From Brucella anthropi ATCC 49188 (GTDB lineage: Bacteria; Pseudomonadota; Alphaproteobacteria; Rhizobiales; Rhizobiaceae): DNA of 64,000 nt. Below are positions 1 to 9,174 of this stretch, piece by piece. The notes beneath the pieces were generated by a model that was given only the letters and a program-made list of their open reading frames with translations, was not told the origin of the DNA and searched no databases. The position numbers and the translations under genes were made by a program. Where the stretch lies: the NCBI RefSeq assembly GCF_000017405.1, contig NC_009667.1, positions 744,001-808,000 of the forward strand, written 5' to 3'. Within the stretch, counting starts at the first letter, position 1, and each line of letters opens with the position of its first letter.

Positions 1-751
1 TACGCTTGTCGATGAAGGCTGCCATGCCTTCCTTCTGGTCTTCCGTCGCAAACAGCGAATGGAACTGGCGCCGCTCGAAGCGGAGTCCTTCGCTCAGCGT
101 CATTTCGTAGGTACGATTGACCGCTTCCTTGACCATCAGCACAGACGGACGTGAGAAGGATGCAATGCGTTCTGCCGCCTTCAGCGCTTCGTCAAGAAGC
201 TCTTCCGGCGCAACGACGCGCGAGACGAGACCGCTGCGTTCTGCTTCCGCCGCATCCATCATGCGCCCGGTGAGGCACATATCCATCGCCTTGGACTTGC
301 CGACATAGCGCGTGAGACGCTGCGAGCCGCCCATGCCGGGCATGACGCCGAGCGTGATTTCCGGCTGGCCGAATTTTGCGTTGCTGCCCGCGATGATGAA
401 ATCGCACATCATGGCGAGTTCGCAGCCGCCGCCCAGCGCATAGCCCGAAACCGCCGCGATGATCGGCTTGCGGACCCGATCCACTTTCTGCCAGTCAGCA
501 AACATGTCCTGAAGATAGGCATCCACGAAATCGATCGGCTGCATTTCCTTGATGTCGGCACCGGCAGCGAAGGCCTTTTCGGAACCGGTGAGGACGATAG
601 CGCCGATCTTGCCGTCCGTATCGAAAGCGCCGAGAGCTTCCGTCAATTCGTCGAGAACCTTGCGGTTCAAGGCATTGAGCGCCTGCGGGCGGTTGAGGCG
701 GATGAGGCCAACGCCGCCACGTGTCTCGACGATGATCGTTTCATAGGCCAT
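1..751 (-). CDS. echA: Enoyl-CoA hydratase/isomerase family protein (3' end cut by window)
   Basis: Crotonase-fold enzyme that adds water to 2-enoyl-CoA in fatty acid beta-oxidation. Translating leftward from the ATG at 751 gives an open frame of 250 residues that runs off the window; the family is usually about 257 residues, so only the last few are missing. Visible signatures are [15 protein letters not shown] (first oxyanion-hole segment), [13 protein letters not shown] and a [16 protein letters not shown] segment, which holds the glutamates expected of an active hydratase. It lies downstream of mutM on the same strand, about 180 bases apart, with a palindromic repeat between them. The precise acyl-CoA substrate cannot be told from sequence. 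Confidence 0.93.
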   Translation of the reverse strand, partial: MAYETIIVETRGGVGLIRLNRPQALNALNRKVLDELTEALGAFDTDGKIGAIVLTGSEKAFAAGADIKEMQPIDFVDAYLQDMFADWQKVDRVRKPIIAAVSGYALGGGCELAMMCDFIIAGSNAKFGQPEITLGVMPGMGGSQRLTRYVGKSKAMDMCLTGRMMDAAEAERSGLVSRVVAPEELLDEALKAAERIASFSRPSVLMVKEAVNRTYEMTLSEGLRFERRQFHSLFATEDQKEGMAAFIDKR

Positions 752-835
752 GGATTGAACTCCTCCTTCGGGCAGATCAAGCGTTTCCTGTTTTTCCTGA
801 ATCACGGGAAATGCTCTATCTTTTCGGTTTGAACC

Positions 836-880
836 GCGCATCTTGTCCGAAAACCGTTTCACACTTTTCGGGATGCGCTC
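836..880. repeat. Palindromic intergenic repeat, copy 1 (CCGAAAACCG / CACACTTTTCGG type)
   Basis: Forty-five bases between echA and mutM. Outer arms GCGCATC and GATGCGC pair, and inner arms CCGAAAA and TTTTCGG pair around a short loop. It is preceded at 811-824 by ATGCTCTATCTTTT, the end of the companion hairpin seen at other copies. Close copies are at 13694, 28048, 37409 and 61152. Confidence 0.85.
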
Positions 881-929
881 TCGCTGGTTGGCGGGCAAAG
901 TGGACCGGCGTCACTTCTTTTTCAAGGCC

Positions 930-1811
930 TCATTGCTGGCAGGAGGCACAGAAAAAAGTTGAACGTCCCGACTGTACCGCCCGTTCCACAATGCCGTTGC
1001 AGGCAGGGTTTTTGCATGGCTCGCCCTCGCGCCCATAGACGGAGAAGGAGTGTTGGAAATAGCCAAGCGCGCCATCTGCCTGAATATAGTCCTTGAGGGT
1101 TGAACCGCCTGCGGCAATGGCTTCCGCGATCACTGTGCGGATATCGGCAGCCAATTGCTCCATGATTGCGGGATTCTGCGCAACAGACCCGGCTGTCTGC
1201 ATGGGCGACAGGTGGCTACGCCAGAGCGCCTCGCAAACATAGATATTACCAAGACCAGCTATCAGCCGCTGATCGAGCAGCGCCGCCTTGAGCGGCGTCC
1301 GACGCCCCTTGAAGAGTTCGGCCAGAATGGTGCCCGAGAGCAGATTGCCTGTCGGCTCTATGCCGAGGCTTGCCAGCAGCGGGTGACTATCGAGCGTGCC
1401 TTCTTCCGCAAAAAGCATGAAGCCGAAGCGACGCGGATCGTTGTAGACGATACGGGCCGGAGCGCCATCGGCCCGCAGAAGATGAAACACGACATGGTCA
1501 TGCGCACTCAGCTTGGAGCGCTCATGATGGAATTCGCCGGGCGTGCCGCCGTCATCATCAGTCTCGATGCGAAACGAACCCGACATGCCAAGATGGCTGA
1601 TGACGGATAGGCCGTCATCGAGATGGATCGTCAGATATTTCGCGCGACGTCCAAGCGCCGAAATGCGCCGACCGGAAAGCCGTTCGACAAAGTGGTCGGG
1701 AAAGGGAAAGCGCAAGTCCGGGCGTCGTTGTTCGACTTGGCTGACGGTCGCGCCCTCCATGACGGGCTGCAGACCACGGCGAACCGTTTCGACTTCTGGC
1801 AATTCGGGCAT
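930..1811 (-). CDS. mutM: Formamidopyrimidine-DNA glycosylase (Fpg/MutM)
   Basis: Base-excision repair enzyme that removes 8-oxoguanine and formamidopyrimidines and nicks the strand by beta/delta elimination. The start at 1811 is chosen because the mature protein must begin M-PELPEVE: the proline after Met is the catalytic nucleophile. An upstream in-frame start at 1838 would bury it. The protein is 293 residues, normal for the family. Lys58 in GRRAKYL is the expected second catalytic residue, and the C-terminal zinc finger is complete (Cys266, Cys271, Cys288, Cys291). It reads leftward toward echA. Confidence 0.97.
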   Translation of the reverse strand: MPELPEVETVRRGLQPVMEGATVSQVEQRRPDLRFPFPDHFVERLSGRRISALGRRAKYLTIHLDDGLSVISHLGMSGSFRIETDDDGGTPGEFHHERSKLSAHDHVVFHLLRADGAPARIVYNDPRRFGFMLFAEEGTLDSHPLLASLGIEPTGNLLSGTILAELFKGRRTPLKAALLDQRLIAGLGNIYVCEALWRSHLSPMQTAGSVAQNPAIMEQLAADIRTVIAEAIAAGGSTLKDYIQADGALGYFQHSFSVYGREGEPCKNPACNGIVERAVQSGRSTFFCASCQQ

Positions 1812-1888
1812 AGAAAACTGATCCTGAACAAGAGCCATGCATTGGCTTTGCCCTTATATGTTCAGTTTTGTCCGCAATGCCAAGATGT

Positions 1889-2437
1889 TCAGCAATTGGT
1901 ACAGGGAAGCGTGTTCGTATAGCGGGGCGCCAGATAATAGGTTTCGCTCATCGGAATGCTCGTGGAAATCCATGCATTGAGCGGCCTGTAGTCGAGTTCG
2001 ACGTCGACTTTGATGAAATACGATCCTTCATCCAGAAGGCTTGACGGAATATCGCCGACATCCCCCTTCTTGGCGGCAAAATCCGCAATGTTGGCATAGG
2101 ACCAATCGACCTCCGGTGTCAGGTTGCTGGCCCTCGCCGTTCCGTCAATCCTGATTGCGGTGATCCTTATCTTCGGTGTGCTCCGACCATAGGGCAGCAG
2201 TGACGCGCGACTGATGTTGAACATATCGTTCAGATCATTCTTCGTGACCGACAATTGGCGGGCAACCAGATCAGCGAGGCTGCTCGCCGAGCGCGACACT
2301 TTCTTGTTCGTGTCGACCCCGTCAGCCAGATCAACAGAGCCCAGATAAATCAGAAGCAGGACGGGCGCGATCAGTGCGAATTCAACCGCACCCAATCCGC
2401 GTCTATCATTCAGGAATTTTCGAAGACAAGTACGCAT
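1889..2437 (-). CDS. TadE/TadG-like pseudopilin of the Tad pilus
   Basis: Protein of 182 residues with a short basic N-terminus, then RRG followed by LGAVEF and one hydrophobic helix (about residues 17-37). This is the class III prepilin pattern: cleavage after Gly14 and Glu at +5. TadE/TadF/TadG proteins are minor pseudopilins needed for Flp pilus assembly and are processed by the CpaA/TadV peptidase. The start at 2437 is preferred to an in-frame one at 2617, which would overlap the upstream gene by over 100 bases. Which of TadE, F or G it matches cannot be decided; at this length it is closest to TadE/F. Confidence 0.8.
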   Translation of the reverse strand: MRTCLRKFLNDRRGLGAVEFALIAPVLLLIYLGSVDLADGVDTNKKVSRSASSLADLVARQLSVTKNDLNDMFNISRASLLPYGRSTPKIRITAIRIDGTARASNLTPEVDWSYANIADFAAKKGDVGDIPSSLLDEGSYFIKVDVELDYRPLNAWISTSIPMSETYYLAPRYTNTLPCTNC

Positions 2438-2505
2438 GGCAATCGATCGCTCCAGAATGCATTCCGAAAAGTGCGAGGCGATTTTCGGAACGCACATCAG
2501 TTGTT

Positions 2506-3069
2506 TTAGTTCGGGAAGGGTTCGTTCTGCCAGGTGAGGGTCGCAAAGAGCGGCATGGTGCCCCCTGCAGCATGTGGATTTTCGATCAGATAAAGGATGT
2601 TTGTCAGCACGGGCCACGCATAAACCACGTTGAGCTGATTGATCGTCGAGGTTCCACTGGTCCCGATAATACCTGTCCGCGTGAGCTTGCCCTCACCGTC
2701 GAGAATCTGGTCAATCGGAACCTTGTCGAAGCCTTCGTAGGTTCCCAGATTGAGCGAAAGATTGGGACAGCCTTGCGCGACCATAAACTGCATCTGCTGA
2801 CAGAGTTCGGTGCGCAGGGTTCCTTCGCTGATTTGAGCCCCTCTGATCTGCCCCGTCTGCAATCGGCGTGCAACAGTCTCTGTCGCATTGGATATGACCT
2901 GACGCGCCACAAAACTCATACCGATTTCGATCGTCGCAAAGATGATGATCAGGAACGGAACGATGAGCAACGCGAACTCCACCGCCGCCACACCATGTTG
3001 TGCACGGGCAAAACGGCGTAAGTTCGCGCTCACCCCTGCAAGGCCAAGCGCCAAAATCCGGAAAGTCAT
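2506..3069 (-). CDS. TadE-family pseudopilin of the Tad pilus
   Basis: Protein of 187 residues with a TadE-like N-terminus: basic lead, Gly26 cleavage site, VAAVEFALL with Glu at +5, then a hydrophobic helix to about residue 48; the rest is predicted extracytoplasmic. The ATG at 3069 follows a GGTGGGG ribosome binding site a few bases upstream, which decides against the in-frame start at 3123. It precedes the second pseudopilin by 68 bases on the same strand, so the two are probably co-transcribed. As a minor pilin it would sit in the inner membrane or the pilus base. Confidence 0.82.
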   Translation of the reverse strand: MTFRILALGLAGVSANLRRFARAQHGVAAVEFALLIVPFLIIIFATIEIGMSFVARQVISNATETVARRLQTGQIRGAQISEGTLRTELCQQMQFMVAQGCPNLSLNLGTYEGFDKVPIDQILDGEGKLTRTGIIGTSGTSTINQLNVVYAWPVLTNILYLIENPHAAGGTMPLFATLTWQNEPFPN

Positions 3070-3167
3070 AACCCCACCCAACTTCACATGAATTCCATTG
3101 GGAGTATCGTTACAACAGGACAACCTGAAAGAGTATTAACGGAACAGGGACTCACGACTGAATAGCG

Positions 3168-3587
3168 TTACTTGTCGTCGAAGCCGTTCTTCGTTGAGGC
3201 TTTTTCGCAGTAAGGCGTACAGGAAAGCGTTTGCACTTCGGCCTGCCGGTAAATTCGCGTCGTGCCGCGTGCATTGCGGGAAACCACCAGCTCACGGTCG
3301 AGGATCGGTTCGCCCTGCTTGTCCATGACGACAATATTGGTGACGCCAAAATCCTTGCCAGTCAGAACAATAGTCTGTGCATCCTGAACGACGGCATCGG
3401 CAATCGACGGATTTCCGATCACGACACTGTCGGCTGGCCGCGCGAGCCGCAAGATGCGCGCCTGGCTTGTTTCAAGAGCAATGTAGTCTTCCGCAGACGC
3501 CGGTATGGCCGCAAAGACCGTCATGAACGCAAGGCCCATGGCGGACACCATGCCGAAGCCACCCAAAGCAAACAATCGACGCGTCAC
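3168..3587 (-). CDS. Secretin N-terminal domain protein (CpaC-like N-domain only)
   Basis: A 139-residue exported protein: signal peptide ending near residue 32 (PASA-ED), followed by a domain with IALETSQARILRLARPADSVVIGNPSIADAV. This matches the pilus-formation N-domain that begins CpaC (compare LPQDAYDVLVSNPTIADAV in the CpaC at 5610). There is no secretin barrel, so it is a stand-alone N-domain. The start is GTG at 3587, preceded by GGGGGAA at a 6-base spacing. It faces away from the pilin gene and shares the 298-base divergent region with it. It may be a periplasmic partner of the CpaC ring; that role is inference. Confidence 0.75.
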   Translation of the reverse strand: MTRRLFALGGFGMVSAMGLAFMTVFAAIPASAEDYIALETSQARILRLARPADSVVIGNPSIADAVVQDAQTIVLTGKDFGVTNIVVMDKQGEPILDRELVVSRNARGTTRIYRQAEVQTLSCTPYCEKASTKNGFDDK

Positions 3588-3725
3588 GCGACATTCCCCC
3601 GCAGATATAGTGGGCTCAGCGAATGGAACCCCATCAATATAATGAGCAAAGAATGAAGGGGATTGGTGAAGGAAGAATTAAGTCGCTACCCTTCCGTGCA
3701 GACCGCGTTCACAATTCGCCAAAGA

Positions 3726-3792
3726 TTAACCAATCGTGCGATTGCAGTGATCCGGAAAGCGCCGTTACACTTCATTAACCCTGATTGTTAAG
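3726..3792 (+). promoter_or_regulatory. Divergent pilin promoter region with CtrA-like TTAACC half-sites
   Basis: The 298-base gap 3588-3885 between the secretin N-domain gene and the pilin gene is AT-rich around 3720-3792. It contains TTAACC at 3726-3731 and TTAACCCT followed by GATTGTTAA at 3775-3791. TTAACC is half of the CtrA box; the spacing here (9 between TTAA blocks) is not the canonical 7. A similar arrangement lies upstream of tadD at 13615-13635. Regulation by CtrA is inference by analogy with pilA of Caulobacter. Confidence 0.35.
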
Positions 3793-3885
3793 AGGGCCAC
3801 AATTCCTCTCTCTTATGCTTCAGCTCATCCGAAACTAGAGCGCGTTTCCAAAAACCAGCGCGATCGGAACAGCGAGGAGCATGTG

Positions 3886-4065
3886 ATGCCGACATTGATG
3901 ACGCGCTTCATGAAGAACAGGGCCGGTTCGACAGCAATCGAATATGCGCTGATCGGCACACTCGTTTCCATAATGATCATCAGCGGTGTCGCGCTCGTGG
4001 CCGGTAATGTCGGCGAAAAATTCAATGACACGGCCATACAGTTCGAACAGGCGACGAACCGCTAA
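3886..4065 (+). CDS. Flp/Fap-type major pilin
   Basis: A 59-residue prepilin and the main subunit of the Tad pilus fibre. The N-terminal leader ends NRAG, with cleavage expected after Gly14; the mature protein begins STAIEYALI with Glu at +5 and the Tyr typical of Flp pilins, then one hydrophobic helix to about residue 38. The ATG at 3886 has AGGAG six bases upstream; a GTG at 3883 is also in frame. Length and motif fit the family exactly. It heads the plus-strand pilus genes and is probably the most highly expressed of them. Confidence 0.93.
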   Translation: MPTLMTRFMKNRAGSTAIEYALIGTLVSIMIISGVALVAGNVGEKFNDTAIQFEQATNR

Positions 4066-4135
4066 TCATCAAAGCGCAACTCCGTGCAAACGGTGACCAA
4101 ATGATGGGATGACAGGCGACGCGGGGGGATCGGCA

Positions 4136-4660
4136 ATGACAGCAGCAGCCATGACGGCAATCTTTGCTCTGGCAATGGTGACGGCCATGATCACCGACTT
4201 GACCTCGATGACCATCCGCAACCGCGTTTCCATCGGACTGACCCTGGGCTTTGTCCTGCTCGCACCGTTCTGCGGAATTTCCCTCGCAGACTATGGCTGG
4301 CATCTGGCTGTCGGCGGTATCGTACTCATCATCACCTTTTCGCTCTTTTGCCTGCGCGCCATGGGTGGTGGTGACGCCAAGCTCATTGCGGCGACGGCCT
4401 TGTGGTTCGGTCCCAATGCCAGCCTCATGGATTATATTGTGATGGTTTCGATCCTGGGCGGCGTGCTGACACTCACGATCATCCTCTACAGGATGATCCC
4501 CCGTCCGCTTCTGGCGGATCGCTATGCCTTCTTGGGAACGCTCGCCCGCAAGGATGTGGGCATTCCCTACGGCATTGCACTTGGCGCTGCCGGTCTCTGG
4601 ACATTTCCACTGTCGCCAGTCGGGGAAACGATGAAAACCTATATGGCAGGGGCATTTTAA
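4136..4660 (+). CDS. cpaA: Prepilin peptidase CpaA/TadV
   Basis: Inner-membrane aspartic peptidase that cleaves the Flp pilin and TadE-like pseudopilins. It has 174 residues with about five hydrophobic segments. The two catalytic aspartates are visible: Asp21 in AMITDLTS and Asp80 in the GGGDAKL motif. The short form without the N-terminal methylase domain is normal for Tad systems. The ATG at 4136 is chosen for the GGGGGG eight bases upstream; another in-frame start is at 4109. It lies 70 bases after the pilin. Confidence 0.92.
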   Translation: MTAAAMTAIFALAMVTAMITDLTSMTIRNRVSIGLTLGFVLLAPFCGISLADYGWHLAVGGIVLIITFSLFCLRAMGGGDAKLIAATALWFGPNASLMDYIVMVSILGGVLTLTIILYRMIPRPLLADRYAFLGTLARKDVGIPYGIALGAAGLWTFPLSPVGETMKTYMAGAF

Positions 4661-4721
4661 GCGCATTTATGCGCAACGTTCGCGTGTACTCCCAATCTTT
4701 CTTTATTCGAATAAGATTATA

Positions 4722-4729
4722 TTAACCAT
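4722..4729 (+). promoter_or_regulatory. CtrA half-site-like TTAACCAT upstream of cpaB
   Basis: TTAACCAT lies 69 bases before the cpaB ATG in the AT-rich 137-base gap between cpaA and cpaB. It matches the half-site described for CtrA in Caulobacter, but a single 8-base match has little statistical weight. Confidence 0.25.
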
Positions 4730-4797
4730 AATTACACGATTCCCAGTGCAATTTTGGAACACGTCATCAAGACGTGGGGATTTGCGCGGGGCACATC

Positions 4798-5613
4798 ATG
4801 AAATCAGCTCGACTGCTCATTTTAGGAGTGGCCGTTCTTGCGGCAGGTGGCGCTGGCTATATTGCCATGAACCTCGCCGCACCGCCGCCTGCTCCCGTTG
4901 TCGTCGCGCCTGAAACGCCGCAGATGAAGCTGGAAGACGTGCTGGTTGCCACCGAAAATCTCGGTGTCGGCGCAGAGCTTACATCGCAGATGCGCTGGCA
5001 GCCCTGGCCTGCCGAAGCTGTCAGCGACGGCTATATCACCCGCGCAAGCGAACCCGACGCCATCAATCAGTTGAGTGGCGCAACCGTGCGCCTGCAGTTC
5101 TTCACGGGCGAACCGATCCGCAAGACCAAGCTCATCGGTCCGGGACAGAGCTTCATGTCGTCGATCCTGCCGCCCGGCATGCGCGCCGTCGCGACACAGA
5201 TCAATGCCGAAAGCTCGGCAGGCGGCTTCATTCTTCCCAATGATTTCGTCGATGTCATCATGACCCGCCGCAAGCCGGACAATGGCGATAAATCGCTGAC
5301 ACCATTCACCACGGAAACCGTGTTGCAGAATGTGCGTGTTCTGGCCATCGATCAGGCCATTCAGGAAGACGAGCAGGGCCGCAAGGTCATGGTCGGCCAG
5401 ACCGCGACGCTCGAAGTCACGCCGGAACAGGCCGAAATCATCACCGTCGCCCAGCAGATGGCGGACCGCCTGACGCTGGCACTTCGCTCGACACAGGATG
5501 TCGAGGACAAGGATATCAAGCAGGCCGACTATCTGGTTTCCTCGCCGACCCGCAGCGGAACGGTCAAGGTCATCAAGTCCGGCAGCGTTACAGAAATAGG
5601 ACCGCGCTCATGA
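4798..5613 (+). CDS. cpaB: Flp pilus assembly protein CpaB (RcpC)
   Basis: Periplasmic protein of the Tad secretion machine, 271 residues. It has an N-terminal membrane anchor (about residues 5-27), then an SAF/antifreeze-like domain (VLVATENLGVGAELTSQMRW) and a C-terminal region with the conserved ILPPGMRAVATQIN segment. The ATG at 4798 follows GGGG; an upstream in-frame start at 4774 has no such site. The stop overlaps the start of cpaC by four bases (ATGA), showing translational coupling. It works with CpaC at the outer-membrane secretin. Confidence 0.93.
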   Translation: MKSARLLILGVAVLAAGGAGYIAMNLAAPPPAPVVVAPETPQMKLEDVLVATENLGVGAELTSQMRWQPWPAEAVSDGYITRASEPDAINQLSGATVRLQFFTGEPIRKTKLIGPGQSFMSSILPPGMRAVATQINAESSAGGFILPNDFVDVIMTRRKPDNGDKSLTPFTTETVLQNVRVLAIDQAIQEDEQGRKVMVGQTATLEVTPEQAEIITVAQQMADRLTLALRSTQDVEDKDIKQADYLVSSPTRSGTVKVIKSGSVTEIGPRS

Positions 5614-7133
5614 GAAAGACAAAACGCGTGCGCCCATATTCCGCAAAAGTCGCACTTTTAACCAGCGCGCTTGCCGCCTTCTCACTACCGCTCACCGATA
5701 TGTCCGCCATGGCGGCGGCCGGCGTCGTCAAGGTCGGCAGCCAGCAGCGTTCGCAGACGATCAAGCTTGGCCTCAACAAGTCGGTCGTGCTCGATCTTCC
5801 GCAGGATGCTTATGACGTTCTCGTCTCCAACCCGACAATCGCCGATGCGGTGACGCGTACGTCGCGACGCATCTATCTTTTCGGCAAGCAGGTCGGACAG
5901 ACCAATATTTTCGTTTTCGGTCCCAATGGCGAACAGGTCGCATCCATCGATGTCGAAATCGAGCGCGATGTGAGCGGGATTTCATCCCAGCTGAAGCGCC
6001 TTATTCCCGGTTCCGATATTCGCGTCGAACTGATCAACGATAATGTGGTGCTGACCGGAACGGTGCAGACCCCACAGGATTCGGCACAGGCCGCAAAGCT
6101 TGCAGGCCTTTTCGTTTCCGGTGGCGAAGCAACAACCGGTCAGTTCACCACGACTGCGTCCGCGCCAACGGATGGCGGCGGTGTTGCTATCAACAATCCC
6201 GACCGGAACCGCCGCGCGAGCGCCATCGTCAATATGCTGACTATCGTCGGCGAGGATCAGGTGACATTGAAGGTCACCGTCGCGGAAGTCAGCCGCTCGG
6301 TCATGAAGCAGCTTGGCGTCAATATGGCAGGCAGCGGTGTTTCGAACGGCATTTCCTATGGGGGAATTTCCGAGAGTATTGCCGGAGCCATTGGCAACAA
6401 CCTGTCCGATACCGGATTCGGCCTCGCGACAAGCAATTTTTCCGCCTATCTGCGGGCAATGGAATCGGCAGGCGTCATGAAGACGCTCGCCGAGCCGACC
6501 CTGACCGCAATCTCCGGCGAAAAAGCGGCCTTCAATGTCGGCGGCGAATATAATGTCATCAACAGCGTCAAATATGATGATGACGGAAAGCGCACCAATG
6601 AACTGGCCAAGATCAACTACGGCATTGGTCTCGAATTCATGCCGACCGTGCTGGGGCCGGGACGCATCAGCCTGAAAATCAGAACCTCCGTCTCTGAGCC
6701 GACGACAGAAGGCGCAGGCACCACCAACAAGATGGATGGCGTTGGCGCAAGTGTTCTATCGCTGCGCAAGCGTGTCGCCGATACCACGGTCGAACTTCCG
6801 TCCGGCGGTTCCATGATGATCGGTGGGTTGATCCGCGATGAAGTGCGCCAGTCGGTTTCCGGCTTTCCAGGCCTTACCAAGATTCCGGTCCTCGGCGCGC
6901 TGTTCCGCAGCAAGGATTTCATCCGCAACGAATCCGAACTGGTGGTGATCGTCACACCTTATCTGGCACGCCCCGTTGCCCGCCAGCAGCTTGCGCGACC
7001 CGACGACAATCTCAATCCGGCCAGCGATGGCGCGGGATACATCCTTGGCAAGGTCAATCGCGTTTACGGCACGATGGAAACCAAACTGCCGCCCGGTCGC
7101 TACAACGGCGTCGTCGGTTATATCTACAAGTGA
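5610..7133 (+). CDS. cpaC: Tad pilus secretin CpaC (RcpA)
   Basis: Outer-membrane secretin through which the Flp pilus leaves the cell, 507 residues. Signal peptide to about residue 35, N-domain with VVLDLPQDAYDVLVSNPTIA, a BON-like segment (IRVELINDNVVLTGTV), then the secretin domain with VTVAEVSRSVMKQLGVN and the conserved C-terminal barrel segment GSMMIGGLIRDEV...IPVLGALFRS. All expected parts are present. Overlaps cpaB by four bases and precedes cpaD by 13 bases. Confidence 0.96.
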   Translation: MRKTKRVRPYSAKVALLTSALAAFSLPLTDMSAMAAAGVVKVGSQQRSQTIKLGLNKSVVLDLPQDAYDVLVSNPTIADAVTRTSRRIYLFGKQVGQTNIFVFGPNGEQVASIDVEIERDVSGISSQLKRLIPGSDIRVELINDNVVLTGTVQTPQDSAQAAKLAGLFVSGGEATTGQFTTTASAPTDGGGVAINNPDRNRRASAIVNMLTIVGEDQVTLKVTVAEVSRSVMKQLGVNMAGSGVSNGISYGGISESIAGAIGNNLSDTGFGLATSNFSAYLRAMESAGVMKTLAEPTLTAISGEKAAFNVGGEYNVINSVKYDDDGKRTNELAKINYGIGLEFMPTVLGPGRISLKIRTSVSEPTTEGAGTTNKMDGVGASVLSLRKRVADTTVELPSGGSMMIGGLIRDEVRQSVSGFPGLTKIPVLGALFRSKDFIRNESELVVIVTPYLARPVARQQLARPDDNLNPASDGAGYILGKVNRVYGTMETKLPPGRYNGVVGYIYK

Positions 7134-7146
7134 GCGGGGACAGATC

Positions 7147-7866
7147 ATGACATATTCAGTCAGAGGCTTTTGCAGGATTTCCACCCGACCAGCGCTTGTC
7201 GCTCTGTCACTGGCTCTTCTCGCAGGTTGTGCGAACCGCCAGCACGTAACCGTTGGCGCTTTGCCGGATGATTATCGTACCAATCATCCGATCACGATTG
7301 CGGAGCGGGAGCAGGTCACCGATATTCCGGTTGCACAAGCCGACCAGAAGCTGAGCCCGATGCAGCGTGGCATCGTTCAGGGCGCAATTGCCAATTACCG
7401 GCGTGGTGGCTCAGGCATGCTCTATGTGCTGGTGCCTTCGGGCACCTCCAATCAGGCGGCGGCCTATCGGTTAAGCACCGAAGTGTCGGCTATGCTCCGG
7501 CGCGGCGGCATCAAGGCAAACAATATCGCCATCGAAAACTATCCCGTTGAAAACCCGGAAGCGGCAGCGCCCATCAGGATCAGCTATTATGCGATGACCG
7601 CGGGCACAACGCCGTGCGGTCGCTGGCCGGACGATCTCGCCAGCACGCCTGAAAACAAGCATTACGCCAATTTTGGCTGTGCCTCGCAGAACAATCTTGC
7701 CGCTCAGGTCGCCAATCCGGCCGATCTTCTGGGACCACGCGTCATGTCGCCAATCGATTCGGACCGCACGACCGAACGTCTCAACGGCGATCAGGGCTAC
7801 GTGAAAATGTCGCCGGCACAGACGGACAACTGGCAAGAACCCCGCAGCAAGCAAGCCGAGTATTAA
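7147..7866 (+). CDS. cpaD: Tad pilus assembly lipoprotein CpaD
   Basis: Outer-membrane-associated lipoprotein of the Tad apparatus, 239 residues. The lipobox LLAGC puts the lipidated cysteine at residue 28. Typical CpaD segments follow: YRTNHPITIAE near the N-terminus and CGRWPDDLA, NFGCASQNNLAAQVANPADLL and ERLNGDQGYV toward the C-terminus. The ATG at 7147 comes 13 bases after cpaC, behind GGGGACAG. CpaD is thought to help localise or assemble the secretin. Confidence 0.93.
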   Translation: MTYSVRGFCRISTRPALVALSLALLAGCANRQHVTVGALPDDYRTNHPITIAEREQVTDIPVAQADQKLSPMQRGIVQGAIANYRRGGSGMLYVLVPSGTSNQAAAYRLSTEVSAMLRRGGIKANNIAIENYPVENPEAAAPIRISYYAMTAGTTPCGRWPDDLASTPENKHYANFGCASQNNLAAQVANPADLLGPRVMSPIDSDRTTERLNGDQGYVKMSPAQTDNWQEPRSKQAEY

Positions 7867-7875
7867 GAGGGCGCC

Positions 7876-9162
7876 ATGAGCAACTTCGCTTTCGAACCAG
7901 CGGAAGAAGAACAAGGCCTCGAGACGGGCCGCGCGCCGATCATGCTCGAAAATGTGCGCCCCATTCCACGCATTTCGATCCAGGCGTTCTGCGTGAACGA
8001 AAGCGTCGCCATTCCAATAGAGCGCGCCGGCGGCGACCGGCGCATGGCCAAAACCCATCTGAAAGTCATGATGGGCGGTATTGCAGCGGCTACCGAGTTT
8101 TATCAGACCGCCTCCACGCCGAATCTGATCATTGTCGAATCGGCGTCCGAACCCAATGTGCTGCTTGAAGAACTGCAGCAATTGTCGGAGGTATGCGATT
8201 CCGGTTCAAAAGTTATGGTGATTGGTCATTCCAACGAGGTCTGGCTTTATCGCGAATTGCTGCGGCGCGGCGTTTCAGAATATATCGTGGCGCCTGTCTC
8301 GCTCGCAGACATTCTGGCCATCGTTTCCTCGATTTTTCTCGATCCCGGTGCAGAACCGCTGGGGCGTTCCATCGCCTTTATCGGTGCGAAAGGTGGCGTT
8401 GGTGCTTCGACAATCGCCCACAATGTCGCCTGGTCGATCTCCGACTTGTTTCGGCACGATGTCGTGCTGGCAGACATGGACCTGCCCTTTGGCACAGCAA
8501 ACATCAATTTCGATCAGGACCCGACGCTCGGCATCGCCGATGCCGTTTTCTCGCCTGAGCGGATCGATGAGGTCTATCTCGACCGGTTGCTGGTTCAATA
8601 TGACGATCACCTTTCAATCCTCGCTGCACCTTCGAGCCTGGAGCGGACATTCGATTTCGGCGAAGACGCCTTTGCCGAAATGATCGATGTTGCCCAACGC
8701 AATTCTCCGCTGATTGTGCTGGATGTGGCACATGGCTGGAGCGGATGGACGCGGACCACATTGATGCGCGCCGATGAGGTCGTGATCGTTGCAACGCCCG
8801 ATCTCGCCAATCTGCGCAACACGAAGAACCTTCTCGACACGCTGGCGCAACTGCGACCGAACGATGTGAAACCGCATCTCGTCCTCAACCAGATGGGCAT
8901 TCCCAAACGGCCGGAAATTGCGCTCGCAGATTTTGCCGAGCCGCTCGGCATCGACCCTGTCGCGACTATAGACTTCGATCCGCAGCTTTTCGGCAATGCA
9001 GCCAACAACGGCCGGATGATCGCAGAAACCAATCCGGAAAGTCCGATTGCCGAAGCCATCAGCCATATTGCGCATGTCGTGACTGGCAGGGCCGATGTGC
9101 AGCCGCGCAAGAAGAGCAGCATTTCGAGCCTTCTCGGCAAATTTGCACGCAAGACCAAGTAA
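7876..9162 (+). CDS. cpaE: Pilus assembly/localisation ATPase CpaE (TadZ)
   Basis: MinD/ParA-related protein that places the Tad machine at its site in the cell, 428 residues. Roughly residues 37-150 form a receiver-like domain without a clear phosphoacceptor pattern. The ATPase domain follows, with a deviant Walker A motif KGGVGAS at residues 172-178, and DMDLPFGTANINFD after it. The C-terminus is basic (RKKSSISSLLGKFARKTK). AGAGGG precedes the ATG. Nine bases after cpaD and 12 before cpaF. Confidence 0.94.
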   Translation: MSNFAFEPAEEEQGLETGRAPIMLENVRPIPRISIQAFCVNESVAIPIERAGGDRRMAKTHLKVMMGGIAAATEFYQTASTPNLIIVESASEPNVLLEELQQLSEVCDSGSKVMVIGHSNEVWLYRELLRRGVSEYIVAPVSLADILAIVSSIFLDPGAEPLGRSIAFIGAKGGVGASTIAHNVAWSISDLFRHDVVLADMDLPFGTANINFDQDPTLGIADAVFSPERIDEVYLDRLLVQYDDHLSILAAPSSLERTFDFGEDAFAEMIDVAQRNSPLIVLDVAHGWSGWTRTTLMRADEVVIVATPDLANLRNTKNLLDTLAQLRPNDVKPHLVLNQMGIPKRPEIALADFAEPLGIDPVATIDFDPQLFGNAANNGRMIAETNPESPIAEAISHIAHVVTGRADVQPRKKSSISSLLGKFARKTK

Positions 9163-9174
9163 CGGCAGGAAATC

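Noticed and set aside
3775..3792. Canonical CtrA full site in the pilin promoter
   Set aside because: The TTAA blocks are 9 bases apart, not 7; kept only as a half-site-like motif.
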